DNA of 64,000 nt from Bacterioplanes sp965233665 (lineage in GTDB: Bacteria > Pseudomonadota > Gammaproteobacteria > Pseudomonadales > Oceanobacteraceae), in NCBI GenBank assembly GCA_965233665.1, contig CBDDTG010000042.1, positions 56,748 through 120,747 on the forward strand, given 5' to 3'. A program made the translations under genes and the position numbers. Below, piece after piece: positions 1-7,975 of the stretch. How positions within the stretch are numbered: position 1 is the first letter of the stretch; every line of letters starts with the position of its first letter. The notes under the pieces were generated by a model. That model saw nothing but the letters and a program-made list of their open reading frames with translations, did not search any database and had not been told where the DNA came from.

Positions 1-564
1 GATTACGAAGCAGGCAAGCACTACATAGTATTGGATGAGCCAGTGCCAGTGCAGCAAAACGGCAAAGTCCATGTTGAAGAAGCCTTTTGGTATGGCTGTC
101 CTCACTGCTTTCACTTAGAAAGCGTGTTGTCGCCCTGGAAGAAGCAATTAGCGGATGACGTGCAGTTTACCGGCGTTCCAGCCATGTTCGGCCGTCAATG
201 GGTGGTGCATGCGCAGCTGTATCATGTTGCTGATGTGTTGGGTGTTCTGGATCAGGTGCACGAAGACATCTTCAATGCCATCAATGTGGGCGGTAAGCGT
301 CTGTTGGACAAAGACGATCAACGTGATTTCTTGGTCGAAAAAGCCGGTATCAGCGCTGAAGACTTCAACAAAGCGTATGACTCCTTTACGGTGAAGAGCC
401 GTATGAAAAATGCCGATCAGCGCATCCGTGCATTTAAGATCAGCGGTGTGCCAGCGCTCATCGTGCAAGGCAAGTACATCGTTACGGCACGTGAGGCCGG
501 CAGCCAGGAAAACATGCTCAAGGTAGTGGATTACTTGATCGAACAGGAGCGCAGTGCGCTCTAA
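1..564 (+). CDS. dsbA: Thiol:disulfide interchange protein DsbA (5' end outside window)
   Basis: The reading frame is open from base 1, so the signal peptide and first residues lie upstream of the window. The fragment carries the thioredoxin-fold active site CPHC (codons at 97-108) in the context WYGCPHCFHLE, and the conserved cis-proline loop SGVPALIV near 442. These are hallmarks of periplasmic DsbA, which oxidises cysteine pairs in exported proteins and is recycled by DsbB. About 187 codons are visible, close to the mature length of the family. The gene overlaps the next one by 11 bases and so is probably co-transcribed with it; the dsbA / EEP protein / dgcP order is also found in Pseudomonas. 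Confidence 0.95.
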   Translation, partial: DYEAGKHYIVLDEPVPVQQNGKVHVEEAFWYGCPHCFHLESVLSPWKKQLADDVQFTGVPAMFGRQWVVHAQLYHVADVLGVLDQVHEDIFNAINVGGKRLLDKDDQRDFLVEKAGISAEDFNKAYDSFTVKSRMKNADQRIRAFKISGVPALIVQGKYIVTAREAGSQENMLKVVDYLIEQERSAL

Positions 565-1366
565 TTCCTGCCCTGCAGTGCATTCTTCGCTGCGGGATTT
601 TCTGGCGGCTACGGCCGCCAGCGAACACTCCTTGCGATTGCTGACCCTGAATATGCAGGTCGGCATTCACACTCGCGGTTATCACGACTACCTTCTCAAG
701 AGCTGGCAGCACCTCTTGCCTTGCGCTCACAGACAACAAGCCCTGGTTGATATTGCCGAGTTGATTCGGCCGTTTGACATAGTAGCCCTGCAAGAAGCCG
801 ACGCCGGCAGCTGGCGCAGTCGGCGCATCAATCAGGTCGAATATTTAGCGCAACTTGCCGACTTCCCTCATTGGTATCAGCAAGTGAATCGCAACCTAGG
901 GGCATTAGCGCAGCACAGCAATGGCTTGCTCAGTCGCTTGCCCATGCAGCAACTCAATCGCCATGCTTTGCCCGGTGCACTGCCCGGCCGTGGGCTGATG
1001 ATTGCGCAGTTGCCGCTTCACAACCAGCAGGTGACCGTGGCGGTAACGCATTTGGCACTGGGCAAGCGAACGCAATTTGCGCAACTCGATTTTCTAGTGA
1101 ACCAAGTGGCAGGTGCTGAACACTTGATCATCATGGGCGATTTAAATCAGGAGGCGGATGTTTTATTAAAACACAGCCCGCTCAAACAGCTGCGCCTGCA
1201 GCCATTGGCCCAGGCTTTGCCCACCTACCCCAGCTGGCGGCCGTTGCGCGGCTTAGACCACATATTTGTCAGCGAGCAACTGCAGCTGGAACATTTGGCC
1301 ACCCTCCAGCACCCGCTTTCCGATCATTTGCCCGTCGCTGCGGCCATTCGTTTGGCCAGTACCTAG
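554..1366 (+). CDS. Endonuclease/exonuclease/phosphatase (EEP) family protein
   Basis: A 270-residue protein of the DNase I-like EEP fold. Motifs appear in the expected order: LTLNMQVG (Asn, metal region), LQEAD (catalytic Glu), THLALG, GDLNQ (Asp/Asn) and the C-terminal SDHLP (catalytic Asp/His). The family cleaves phosphodiester or phosphomonoester bonds with Mg2+; the substrate cannot be told from sequence. The start is a GTG inside the dsbA stop region, supported by a GGAG Shine-Dalgarno at about 546-549. It has no clear signal peptide, so it is probably cytoplasmic. In P. aeruginosa the equivalent position between dsbA and dgcP also holds an EEP protein. Its TAG stop overlaps the first base of the mobile element downstream. 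Confidence 0.88.
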   Translation: MRSNSCPAVHSSLRDFLAATAASEHSLRLLTLNMQVGIHTRGYHDYLLKSWQHLLPCAHRQQALVDIAELIRPFDIVALQEADAGSWRSRRINQVEYLAQLADFPHWYQQVNRNLGALAQHSNGLLSRLPMQQLNRHALPGALPGRGLMIAQLPLHNQQVTVAVTHLALGKRTQFAQLDFLVNQVAGAEHLIIMGDLNQEADVLLKHSPLKQLRLQPLAQALPTYPSWRPLRGLDHIFVSEQLQLEHLATLQHPLSDHLPVAAAIRLAST

Positions 1367-1630
1367 GGCACCTCTGAATAATTCTGCACAGCCCTGCGCG
1401 ATTGCTGCAGGCTTTCAGAACAAGGCGGTGGTGGCAGGAAATGGCCAGCCCTTTTCAACATTGCCAACAACGTTATAAAGGCCTGCGGCCCGCGCCCTAA
1501 GGGGAGCGCCAGAGAACTCCAGCTCTGTGTCGCCGATTTTTGCTGTAGCCTTGCTAGAGCGGCAAACCGGCTTCGTGATCTGAAGCCCTCTGGCGATCCA
1601 GAGCGGGCACCGAATTATTCAGAGGTGCCC
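1366..1630. mobile_element. MITE-like element with perfect 19-bp terminal inverted repeats
   Basis: The first 19 bases, GGGCACCTCTGAATAATTC (1366-1384), are exactly the reverse complement of 1612-1630. The 265-bp interior has no plausible gene. Near the right end lies a hairpin, CTCTGG-cgat-CCAGAG (1588-1603). This is the architecture of a miniature inverted-repeat transposable element mobilised by a transposase encoded elsewhere. No convincing target-site duplication is visible (left flank CTA/CTAG, right flank CTGAG). A degenerate copy of the right end lies at 32784-32811. The element separates the dsbA-EEP pair from dgcP. Confidence 0.8.
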
Positions 1631-1636
1631 TGAGTC

Positions 1637-1665
1637 ACACTGCCTCGGTCAGACTTACCTATAAT
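1637..1665 (+). promoter_or_regulatory. Candidate sigma-70 promoter of dgcP
   Basis: A perfect -10 hexamer TATAAT lies at 1660-1665, about 32 bases before the dgcP start codon, with only a weak -35 (ACACTG, 1637-1642) at 17 bp. It sits just outside the right end of the MITE-like element, so dgcP appears to have its own promoter after the insertion. Confidence 0.5.
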
Positions 1666-1697
1666 GAGGCTGGCATTAAACACCCAAGGGGAAGGCT

Positions 1698-3395
1698 ATG
1701 GCTGCAGGAGCGGGAGATTCCGCCCGTCGCTGGCGAGATAAGTACCTTGATCTGGTAGAAAGTCACGAACAGCTCAAACACAGCAGTGAAGAAAGCCAAG
1801 ACCAGTTGCGGCGCGCGTTGGTCATGGTGTCGCTGTTGGCTGAGGGGCAGGAGTCCAGTGTTGATGCCGCTTTAGGGCATTTGCGCGAGGCGCTAAAGCC
1901 GGGCGCTCACGGCATGGAAAAAACCATGTCTGACCTCGAGCGAGCGGTGCGCCGTTTTGAGGATCAAAACAGCGCCCAAGCCGAAGTGCTACTGGGCGAG
2001 TTGTCTGATGTCGCCAAAAAGCTGGCCGATTGTCCACTTCCCAAACCGCTATTACGACGCATCAAAGAAGTGCGTAAGCAGGCGCAATCTGAGCTGCAAA
2101 ACTGGTCGGGCTACATCAATCAGCTGCAAGCTTGGATGCAGATCCTCGGGGAGCTTGCGACCCTTGATGGCCAAGAGGAGGCCAAGTCGAAATGGTGGCA
2201 GCGCTGGTTTGCGCCTCGCTCTCAAGAGGGGGAGGAGCAACAAGAGGCTTCTCAGCATGTTCTGTCCGATGCGCCGATTCAGTTGGATCAAGCCACCGAT
2301 GTTGCTCAGCATCAAGAGGGTGAGCCGGGCTTTTCTCATATTGCCGAAGAAGTATCGCAAACGCTGTTGAGTTTGCTGTCTCAGTTGGTGATACCCGAGC
2401 GGCTGAATACCTCCGCCAATGACCTGCAAGCACGGTTGAGCAAGGGCCTTAACTGGTACGAGCTGGTGCCGCTGCTAGAGGATACCGCCGAGTTCTTGAT
2501 TGATTGTTTGGGCAGTGGCCAGCAGGAATTTGAGCGCTTCTTATCGAACCTGGATGAGCGCCTGCGCGCCATTCAGCTGTTGGTGACCGATGCCCACAGC
2601 GGACAGGCTGAGCGTGAGCGCGCCCGCCAAGATCTAGACGGCCTGGTGCGTGATCAAATTGCCGATATTCGCTCGGTGGTCACCGGTTCTCGCGACCTCG
2701 GTGAGCTGGGCTCCAGTGTGCGTGAGCATTTAACTTTGATCGTGCGCGCGATGGAAAAGTATCAAGAGGACGAGAGCGAGCGCGAGCAACGCTTAGCCGC
2801 CAAGTTAGAAATGCTGCAAAACCGGCTTGATGAAATGGAGAAAGAAGCCTCGGCGGCACGCAAAGTCATCGAGGAGCAAAAACGCCGCGCTACCCACGAT
2901 GGTTTGACCGGCTTGCCAAACCGCGAGGCCTACACCCTGCGATTAGACCAAGAACTAAAGCGGCGCACGCGCTATGGCGGTGCGCTGACCATGGCGATTG
3001 CGGACGTCGATCACTTCAAATCCATCAATGATAACTACGGTCACTTAGCGGGGGACAAGGTATTGCAGTTACTGGCGCGAGCCATGCGCAAATACCTGCG
3101 CGATGTCGACTTTATCGCCCGCTACGGCGGCGAAGAGTTTGTCATTTTGATGCCAGAGACCAACGCCAGCGAGGCCATGGTCGCCACTGAAAAGCTGCGC
3201 CAGGCGATAGAAAAAGCGCCGTTTCATTTTAAGAAGCAGCCGGTGCCCATCACCATGTCGTTTGGCATTGCAGAGTTTCATGCAACGGAAGAGCCCGAAA
3301 GTGTGTTCGATCGTGCCGATAAGGCGCTCTACAAAGCCAAAGAGAACGGTCGCAATCAGGTGCAGTTAGGGGACGATAGCAAAGCCGCTCACTGA
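1698..3395 (+). CDS. dgcP: Diguanylate cyclase, DgcP-like (GGDEF domain)
   Basis: A 565-residue protein. The first ~390 residues are a helical, charged, non-membrane region of the kind seen in DgcP, ending in a coiled coil (about 355-390). A C-terminal GGDEF domain (about 395-555) follows. The catalytic signature is GGEEF (477-481), and an inhibitory I-site RDVD sits five residues upstream (468-471), so the enzyme should make cyclic di-GMP from GTP and be product-inhibited. ATG 1698 is preceded by a purine-rich GGGGAAGG. In Pseudomonas, DgcP is encoded next to dsbA and is localised to the cell pole through FimV; assignment to that orthologue rests on gene order plus architecture. Confidence 0.87.
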   Translation: MAAGAGDSARRWRDKYLDLVESHEQLKHSSEESQDQLRRALVMVSLLAEGQESSVDAALGHLREALKPGAHGMEKTMSDLERAVRRFEDQNSAQAEVLLGELSDVAKKLADCPLPKPLLRRIKEVRKQAQSELQNWSGYINQLQAWMQILGELATLDGQEEAKSKWWQRWFAPRSQEGEEQQEASQHVLSDAPIQLDQATDVAQHQEGEPGFSHIAEEVSQTLLSLLSQLVIPERLNTSANDLQARLSKGLNWYELVPLLEDTAEFLIDCLGSGQQEFERFLSNLDERLRAIQLLVTDAHSGQAERERARQDLDGLVRDQIADIRSVVTGSRDLGELGSSVREHLTLIVRAMEKYQEDESEREQRLAAKLEMLQNRLDEMEKEASAARKVIEEQKRRATHDGLTGLPNREAYTLRLDQELKRRTRYGGALTMAIADVDHFKSINDNYGHLAGDKVLQLLARAMRKYLRDVDFIARYGGEEFVILMPETNASEAMVATEKLRQAIEKAPFHFKKQPVPITMSFGIAEFHATEEPESVFDRADKALYKAKENGRNQVQLGDDSKAAH

Positions 3396-3423
3396 GCTTG
3401 AAATCGTCGCAGTCTTTCTTTAT

Positions 3424-3451
3424 GGTTTCGTTTTTGTTTTTAATCGAAACC
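3424..3451. promoter_or_regulatory. Inverted repeat before the DeoR-type gene (candidate operator)
   Basis: GGTTTCG (3424-3430) and CGAAACC (3445-3451) form perfect 7-bp arms around a T-rich 14-base spacer. The repeat ends four bases before the ATG at 3456 and covers the place where a Shine-Dalgarno should be; none is visible. TTTCG/CGAAA repeats are typical of DeoR-family operators, so autoregulation of the downstream gene is a reasonable inference. Confidence 0.5.
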
Positions 3452-3455
3452 AAAT

Positions 3456-4229
3456 ATGGCTCGCGGACACACACTACAGCGCCGACAGCACATTCTTACG
3501 ACACTGCAGCAAAGCGGTGAAGTCCAGGTGGATGCCCTAGCGGCCTCGTTAAACACCTCTGAAGTGACGATTCGTAAGGATTTAAAGGCATTAGAAAGCA
3601 GCGGGCTGCTGTTACGGCGTTACGGTGGCGCCGTTCCCATTCCTGGAGATTTGGCCCAGGGCGAAGTATCCAAGGTTTCGAATCGAAAGGTGGCGATTGC
3701 AGCGGCGGCCGCCCGCCGCATTCGCGACCATCAACGCTTGATTATCGATTATGGCTCCACCACGGCCGCATTGATTCCATATCTGGAGCACAAGCGCGGT
3801 TTGGTGGTGATGAGCAATTCCCTCGCCGTCGCCCGGCAGTTATTGGCGTTAGACAATGAGCCGACGCTGCTGATGACCGGTGGCACCTGGGATGCGCAGT
3901 CGGAGTCGTTTCAAGGCCAAGTGGCGGAGCAGGTGTTGGCCAGTTACGACTTCGACCATTTATTCATTGGCTGTGATGGCATCGATCTGCAGCGTGGCAC
4001 CACCACCTTTAATGAACTGATGTCGCTGAGTCGGGCCATGGCTAAGGCGGCACGTGAAGTCGTGGTGTTGGCCGAGTCTGACAAAATCGGCCGTCGTATT
4101 CCTAATCTTGAGCTGGCTTGGCAGCAGGTTGATCTGCTGATTACCGACAACGGTTTGACCGTCGAGCAACAGCAATCCATTGAGTCTCAAGGCGTGCGGG
4201 TCGAAACCGTGGCGCCAGCACAAGGGTGA
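3456..4229 (+). CDS. glmR: DeoR-family transcriptional regulator (GlmR-like)
   Basis: A 257-residue regulator with an N-terminal DeoR winged helix (about residues 6-60, including the TSEVTIRKDLKALESSGLLLRRYGGA signature region) and a C-terminal DeoR sensor domain of the ribose-5-phosphate isomerase-like fold (about 75-235, with the DYGSTTAALIPYL phosphosugar-binding loop and the FIGCDGID segment). It lies four bases before glmS on the same strand, so the two are almost certainly one operon. In pseudomonads the DeoR gene beside glmS is called glmR; here glmU is not adjacent. A role sensing a hexosamine phosphate and tuning GlmS supply is inferred from context. Confidence 0.8.
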   Translation: MARGHTLQRRQHILTTLQQSGEVQVDALAASLNTSEVTIRKDLKALESSGLLLRRYGGAVPIPGDLAQGEVSKVSNRKVAIAAAAARRIRDHQRLIIDYGSTTAALIPYLEHKRGLVVMSNSLAVARQLLALDNEPTLLMTGGTWDAQSESFQGQVAEQVLASYDFDHLFIGCDGIDLQRGTTTFNELMSLSRAMAKAAREVVVLAESDKIGRRIPNLELAWQQVDLLITDNGLTVEQQQSIESQGVRVETVAPAQG

Positions 4230-4233
4230 CCGT

Positions 4234-6048
4234 ATGTGTGGCATCGTAGGCGCAGTAGCGCAACGTGACGTAGCAGATATTCTTTTAACCGGCCTGCAGC
4301 GCTTGGAATACCGCGGCTATGACTCCGCCGGTTTGGCGGTGCAAGCATCCCAGGGCCAGGTGCAGCGTTTGCGCCGCTTGGGCAAAGTCGAAGCCTTGGC
4401 CGAAGCCTTGGCGCAAACACCGATTCAAGGCGGCACCGGTATTGCCCATACCCGCTGGGCTACCCACGGCCAGCCATCAGAAGCCAATGCCCACCCGCAC
4501 CAATCGGGTCCGATCATGGTGGTGCATAACGGCATTATCGAAAACCACAGCGAGTTGCGCCAACAGCTGCAGCAGCAGGGGTTTGAGTTTCAGTCGCAAA
4601 CCGATACCGAAGTCATCGCCCACTTGATTGCCAGTTTTCGCCAGCAAGGCCATGCCTTGTTGCAAGCGGTGATGGCAACACGCAAACAACTCACCGGTGC
4701 CTACGGCATGGTGGTGATGGACGAGCAATCGCCTGAGCAGTTGGTAGTGGCACGCTCCGGCAGCCCCTTGGTGATTGGTGCAGGCATTGGTGAGCACTTT
4801 ATTGCTTCGGATCAACTGGCGTTGCTGCCAGTCACCCAGCGCTTTGCGTTTTTGGAAGAGGGCGACGTGGCTTTGATCGAACGTCGCAGTTACCAAGTTT
4901 TCGACAGTCAAGACCAAGTGGTCGAGCGGCCGCTGGTGGAATCCACGGTGGAGCATGATGCCGGTGATAAGGGCCAGTTCCGCCATTACATGCTGAAAGA
5001 GATTTACGAACAGCCCCAAGCCATTGCCAACACTTTGGAAGGACGGTTGGAAAACGGTCAGCTCAACCTCGAAGCGCTGGGCGACCTTAGCCAGGTGGAG
5101 CAGGTACAGATCATTGCTTGTGGCACCTCCTATCATGCAGCGATGACGGCGCGCTATTGGATAGAAAGCCTGGCCGGTGTGCCGTGCAACGTCGAAATTG
5201 CCTCGGAGTTTCGCTATCGCCGCTCGGTGGTGCGCCCATCCTCCTTGCTGGTAACGATTTCGCAAAGCGGTGAAACCGCAGACACCTTGGCGGCATTGCG
5301 TTTGGCCAAAGACATTGGCTATCAGCAAACTTTGGCGATCTGCAATGTGCCCGGCTCGTCGCTGGTGCGCGAATCCGATATGGCGTTGATGACCCGTGCC
5401 GGGGCAGAAATTGGCGTGGCTTCAACCAAGGCCTTTACCACGCAGTTGGTGGCCTTGATGCTGCTCACCGTAGCTCTTGGTCGTGGTCGCCAATTGAGCA
5501 CAGAGCAGGAAAAAGAAATCGCTGCGGCGTTAGCGCATTTACCAGCGTTGATAGAAAAGTCACTGGCAATGAACAGCGACATCGAAGCCTTGGCACAGCG
5601 CTTTGCAGAAAAACACCACGCGCTGTTTTTAGGCCGTGGCAGTCAATACCCAATCGCCATGGAAGGGGCGTTAAAGCTCAAAGAAATCTCCTACATTCAT
5701 GCCGAAGCCTACGCCGCGGGTGAACTCAAGCATGGCCCGCTGGCGCTGATCGACGCCGAAATGCCCATCGTGGTGGTGGCGCCAAATAATGAGCTGGTGG
5801 AAAAGCTGAAATCCAACATTGAAGAAGTGCGCGCCCGCGGTGGCGAGTTGTTTATCTTTGCTGACGAAGCGGCGGGCCTGAATACCGAAGGCAATGTCAT
5901 GGTCTTGCCCGTGGTGCACTGTGACAATCGCATTGCGCCGATTGTGTACACCATTCCATTGCAGTTGCTGAGCTATCACGTGGCAGTGATTAAAGGCACG
6001 GATGTCGACCAGCCACGTAACTTGGCGAAAAGTGTCACGGTGGAATAG
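4234..6048 (+). CDS. glmS: Glutamine--fructose-6-phosphate aminotransferase (isomerizing)
   Basis: A 604-residue enzyme, close to the usual ~609. It makes glucosamine-6-phosphate from fructose-6-phosphate and glutamine, the first step toward UDP-GlcNAc for peptidoglycan and LPS. ATG 4234 is chosen because it gives MCGIVGA, exposing the N-terminal Cys nucleophile of the class II glutaminase domain (about 2-225, with HTRWATHG and HNGIIENH). Two SIS sugar-isomerase domains follow (about 285-420 and 455-595), with SQSGETADT, STKAFTTQ and the C-terminal LAKSVTVE that ends in the family motif. An upstream GTG at 4180 would add an unconserved leader and is rejected. Confidence 0.97.
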   Translation: MCGIVGAVAQRDVADILLTGLQRLEYRGYDSAGLAVQASQGQVQRLRRLGKVEALAEALAQTPIQGGTGIAHTRWATHGQPSEANAHPHQSGPIMVVHNGIIENHSELRQQLQQQGFEFQSQTDTEVIAHLIASFRQQGHALLQAVMATRKQLTGAYGMVVMDEQSPEQLVVARSGSPLVIGAGIGEHFIASDQLALLPVTQRFAFLEEGDVALIERRSYQVFDSQDQVVERPLVESTVEHDAGDKGQFRHYMLKEIYEQPQAIANTLEGRLENGQLNLEALGDLSQVEQVQIIACGTSYHAAMTARYWIESLAGVPCNVEIASEFRYRRSVVRPSSLLVTISQSGETADTLAALRLAKDIGYQQTLAICNVPGSSLVRESDMALMTRAGAEIGVASTKAFTTQLVALMLLTVALGRGRQLSTEQEKEIAAALAHLPALIEKSLAMNSDIEALAQRFAEKHHALFLGRGSQYPIAMEGALKLKEISYIHAEAYAAGELKHGPLALIDAEMPIVVVAPNNELVEKLKSNIEEVRARGGELFIFADEAAGLNTEGNVMVLPVVHCDNRIAPIVYTIPLQLLSYHVAVIKGTDVDQPRNLAKSVTVE

Positions 6049-6143
6049 CCTTCTACAGCCGTTGTTTGTCAGGTGAGACACTGAGTTCACAGCGGCCAGC
6101 CAACTGGCTTTGTGGATTATTGACGCAAGTCTCATTGAGCAAA

Positions 6144-6172
6144 TTGCAAAGCGGGTGTCGCATCGTTACCAT
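6144..6172 (+). promoter_or_regulatory. Candidate sigma-70 promoter of the first beta-barrel gene
   Basis: TTGCAA (6144-6149), 17 bp, TACCAT (6167-6172). The position and surrounding bases resemble the promoters of the two downstream paralogues, but this copy is the most diverged and lacks the TAGATCA palindrome. Confidence 0.45.
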
Positions 6173-6269
6173 GCGCTCGGCGCTAATCCAGGGACGGGTG
6201 TCAGTGTTAGCTGTTCCCTGCGATGGCGCGTGATGAAGTCAATCGTATTCCATTTTAAGGAAGGGAACA

Positions 6270-6809
6270 GTGAAAAAAACAGTATTAGCGGCCGCACTAC
6301 TGGCCAGCGTTAACGTATCTGCTCTGCAGTTGGATCTGGATAACAAGTATGTTGGCGCGAGCATGCACATCGTTGACTACGATATTGGCATTTGGGATCT
6401 GGATAACTCCATCGGTTTTGGCGGTGTTGTAGGTGTGCCATTCAAAGGCCTAACGAATGCTGGCTTGCCAGAGCAAATCAATCTTTCAGCTGAAGCCGGC
6501 TTTATTTACCTGGGAAGCTCTGAGTTCGATGGCACCAGTAATGAACTAACTGGTTACTCTATGTTGGGTGCTGGTAAGCTGGGATTCAGTTTTAATGAAC
6601 AAGCTTCTATTCACGCTAAGCTTGGCTTGAACTATCTGACACTCGACTCAGACTACTATGATGATAGCGAGATGAATATTCTCTATGGCATCGGTGGTGA
6701 GTTTAAACTAAATCAGCAGCTGTCTGTCGAAGCGAACTACACCGTTTTCGGTGAAGTTGACGTTATTGACGTTTCCAGTATGAATGCTGGCGTAAACTAC
6801 AAGTTCTAA
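6270..6809 (+). CDS. Outer-membrane beta-barrel protein, paralogue 1 of 3
   Basis: A 179-residue exported protein with signal peptide MKKTVLAAALLASVNVSA (cleavage after about residue 18). The mature part has alternating polar/hydrophobic strands and ends NAGVNYKF, a C-terminal Phe as required for BAM-dependent insertion. The pattern is that of small 8-stranded OMP_b-brl/OmpW-like barrels. The start is GTG 6270 with strong Shine-Dalgarno AAGGAAGGG. It is the shortest and most diverged of a tandem family of three, all sharing the VSS-x-N/S-AGVNYKF ending. Ligand unknown; roles in adhesion, passive uptake or stress resistance are all possible. Confidence 0.75.
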   Translation: MKKTVLAAALLASVNVSALQLDLDNKYVGASMHIVDYDIGIWDLDNSIGFGGVVGVPFKGLTNAGLPEQINLSAEAGFIYLGSSEFDGTSNELTGYSMLGAGKLGFSFNEQASIHAKLGLNYLTLDSDYYDDSEMNILYGIGGEFKLNQQLSVEANYTVFGEVDVIDVSSMNAGVNYKF

Positions 6810-6817
6810 GTGCTCTC

Positions 6818-6843
6818 TAGGGGTGCAGCTCTTTGCACCCCTA
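6818..6843. terminator. Hairpin terminator after barrel gene 1
   Basis: TAGGGGTGCA and TGCACCCCTA form a perfect 10-bp stem with a 6-base loop just after the stop codon, followed by a pyrimidine-rich TATCTCTTC. The same structure recurs after paralogue 2. Confidence 0.65.
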
Positions 6844-6950
6844 TATCTCTTCGCATACATCCTTTGTCCTCTCGGTTAGCTACTCCACTCTGCTTTGCCA
6901 TTTGGTTGGTGCTCCAAACTGGGATTTTGAGCATCAATAGAAAGCCTCCT

Positions 6951-6965
6951 TAGATCATTGATCTA
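6951..6965. promoter_or_regulatory. Palindrome TAGATCATTGATCTA, copy 1 (candidate operator)
   Basis: Perfect 7-bp arms around a single central T, 22 bp upstream of the -35 hexamer of barrel gene 2. It is duplicated exactly before gene 3 and absent before gene 1, as expected of a regulator-binding site. Confidence 0.45.
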
Positions 6966-6987
6966 GCCATTTTTAGCCATAATTACG

Positions 6988-7016
6988 TTGTTCACCGGCA
7001 CTGGTGTCGGTAATAT
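6988..7016 (+). promoter_or_regulatory. Candidate sigma-70 promoter of barrel gene 2
   Basis: TTGTTC (6988-6993), 17-bp spacer, TAATAT (7011-7016). Both hexamers and the spacer length are conserved in the paralogous promoter at 7865-7893, which supports the call. Confidence 0.6.
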
Positions 7017-7100
7017 GCTCGCGAATTTTGAGTGAGTTCACAGTAGTTGTCTGTGTAATGTGCTTAGTCGGCGTTGTTATCTTCAAAAGGAAGCGAAATC

Positions 7101-7691
7101 GTGAAAAAGATCGTACTTGTAGCAGCCACCCTGGCCAGTATTAATGTTGCTGCTTTGCAGGCAGATATGGGAAAAATGTACGTTGGAGGTCGCATGCATG
7201 TTATTGGTTACGACCCTGATGTACCTGACCCTGTTGATATTGATAATGGCTTTGGCTTTGGCATTGTTGCAGGCTTACCTTTTACGCTGAATGAGCAACT
7301 GTCAATGCGTGCGGAAGTTGGCTATGTACATTTGGGTACTGGCGAAGCAGAGGAAACTGACGAGTCTTCGAAAACAGAGTTAGAAGTATCTGGCTACAGT
7401 CTATATGGTGCTGCAATATTATCTTTTCATGCAACGGATAAGATTTCATTATTTGGCAAGGCGGGTTTGAGCAAAACGCAAATCGATGTAGAGGATACCT
7501 ATACCGATTACGATTGGAATGAGGTAGAAACTGTATCGTTTGACGAATCTGACATCGGTCTAACGTATGGCCTCGGCGGCGAGATTGCTGTTAACAATCA
7601 GCTATCATTGATCGGTGAGTATACGTACTTCGGTGAAGTTGAGAAACTTGAGGTCTCCAGTTTCAGCGCTGGCGTAAACTATAAATTCTAA
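7101..7691 (+). CDS. Outer-membrane beta-barrel protein, paralogue 2 of 3
   Basis: A 196-residue protein: signal peptide of about 20 residues (MKKIVLVAATLASINVAALQ), then a barrel with alternating strands and acidic, highly variable loops (for example EAEETDESSKTE near 85-96), ending SAGVNYKF with the terminal Phe. GTG 7101 is chosen over the in-frame TTG at 7074 because it aligns with the start of gene 1, gives a clean signal peptide, and has AAAAGGAAG eight to nine bases upstream. It shares its promoter, leader and terminator design with paralogue 3; the loops differ most, suggesting diversification of the cell surface. Confidence 0.75.
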   Translation: MKKIVLVAATLASINVAALQADMGKMYVGGRMHVIGYDPDVPDPVDIDNGFGFGIVAGLPFTLNEQLSMRAEVGYVHLGTGEAEETDESSKTELEVSGYSLYGAAILSFHATDKISLFGKAGLSKTQIDVEDTYTDYDWNEVETVSFDESDIGLTYGLGGEIAVNNQLSLIGEYTYFGEVEKLEVSSFSAGVNYKF

Positions 7692-7698
7692 TTCTCTA

Positions 7699-7724
7699 TA
7701 GGGGTGCAACTCATTGCACCCCTA
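7699..7724. terminator. Hairpin terminator after barrel gene 2
   Basis: TAGGGGTGCA / TGCACCCCTA 10-bp stem with a 6-base loop, followed by TATCTCTTC. It is a duplicate of the hairpin at 6818-6843. Confidence 0.65.
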
Positions 7725-7827
7725 TATCTCTTCACATACATTCTTTGTCCTCTCGGTTAGCGTACTCTACTCTGCCAATTTTTTGGTGCTACAAACTGGG
7801 ATTTAGAGTATCAAAAAAAAGCCTCCT

Positions 7828-7842
7828 TAGATCATTGATCTA
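7828..7842. promoter_or_regulatory. Palindrome TAGATCATTGATCTA, copy 2 (candidate operator)
   Basis: Identical to the copy at 6951-6965 and in the same place, 22 bp before the -35 of barrel gene 3. Confidence 0.45.
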
Positions 7843-7864
7843 GCCATTTCTGGCCATAATTCCG

Positions 7865-7893
7865 TTGCTCTCCGATACTGGTATCGCTAATAT
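7865..7893 (+). promoter_or_regulatory. Candidate sigma-70 promoter of barrel gene 3
   Basis: TTGCTC (7865-7870), 17 bp, TAATAT (7888-7893), matching the paralogous promoter before gene 2. Confidence 0.6.
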
Positions 7894-7975
7894 GCGCGCG
7901 AAATTTGACTAAGTGTGCAGCGTCATCTGTTTATGAGCTCAGTCGGCGTTGTTATCTTCAAAAGGAAGCGAAATC

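Noticed and set aside
1362..1635. Target-site duplication around the MITE-like element
   Set aside because: CTA/CTAG on the left and CTGAG on the right do not give an exact repeat of any length above two or three bases.
4180..4233. An earlier start for glmS
   Set aside because: It would mask the essential N-terminal Cys of the glutaminase domain and overlap the upstream regulator.
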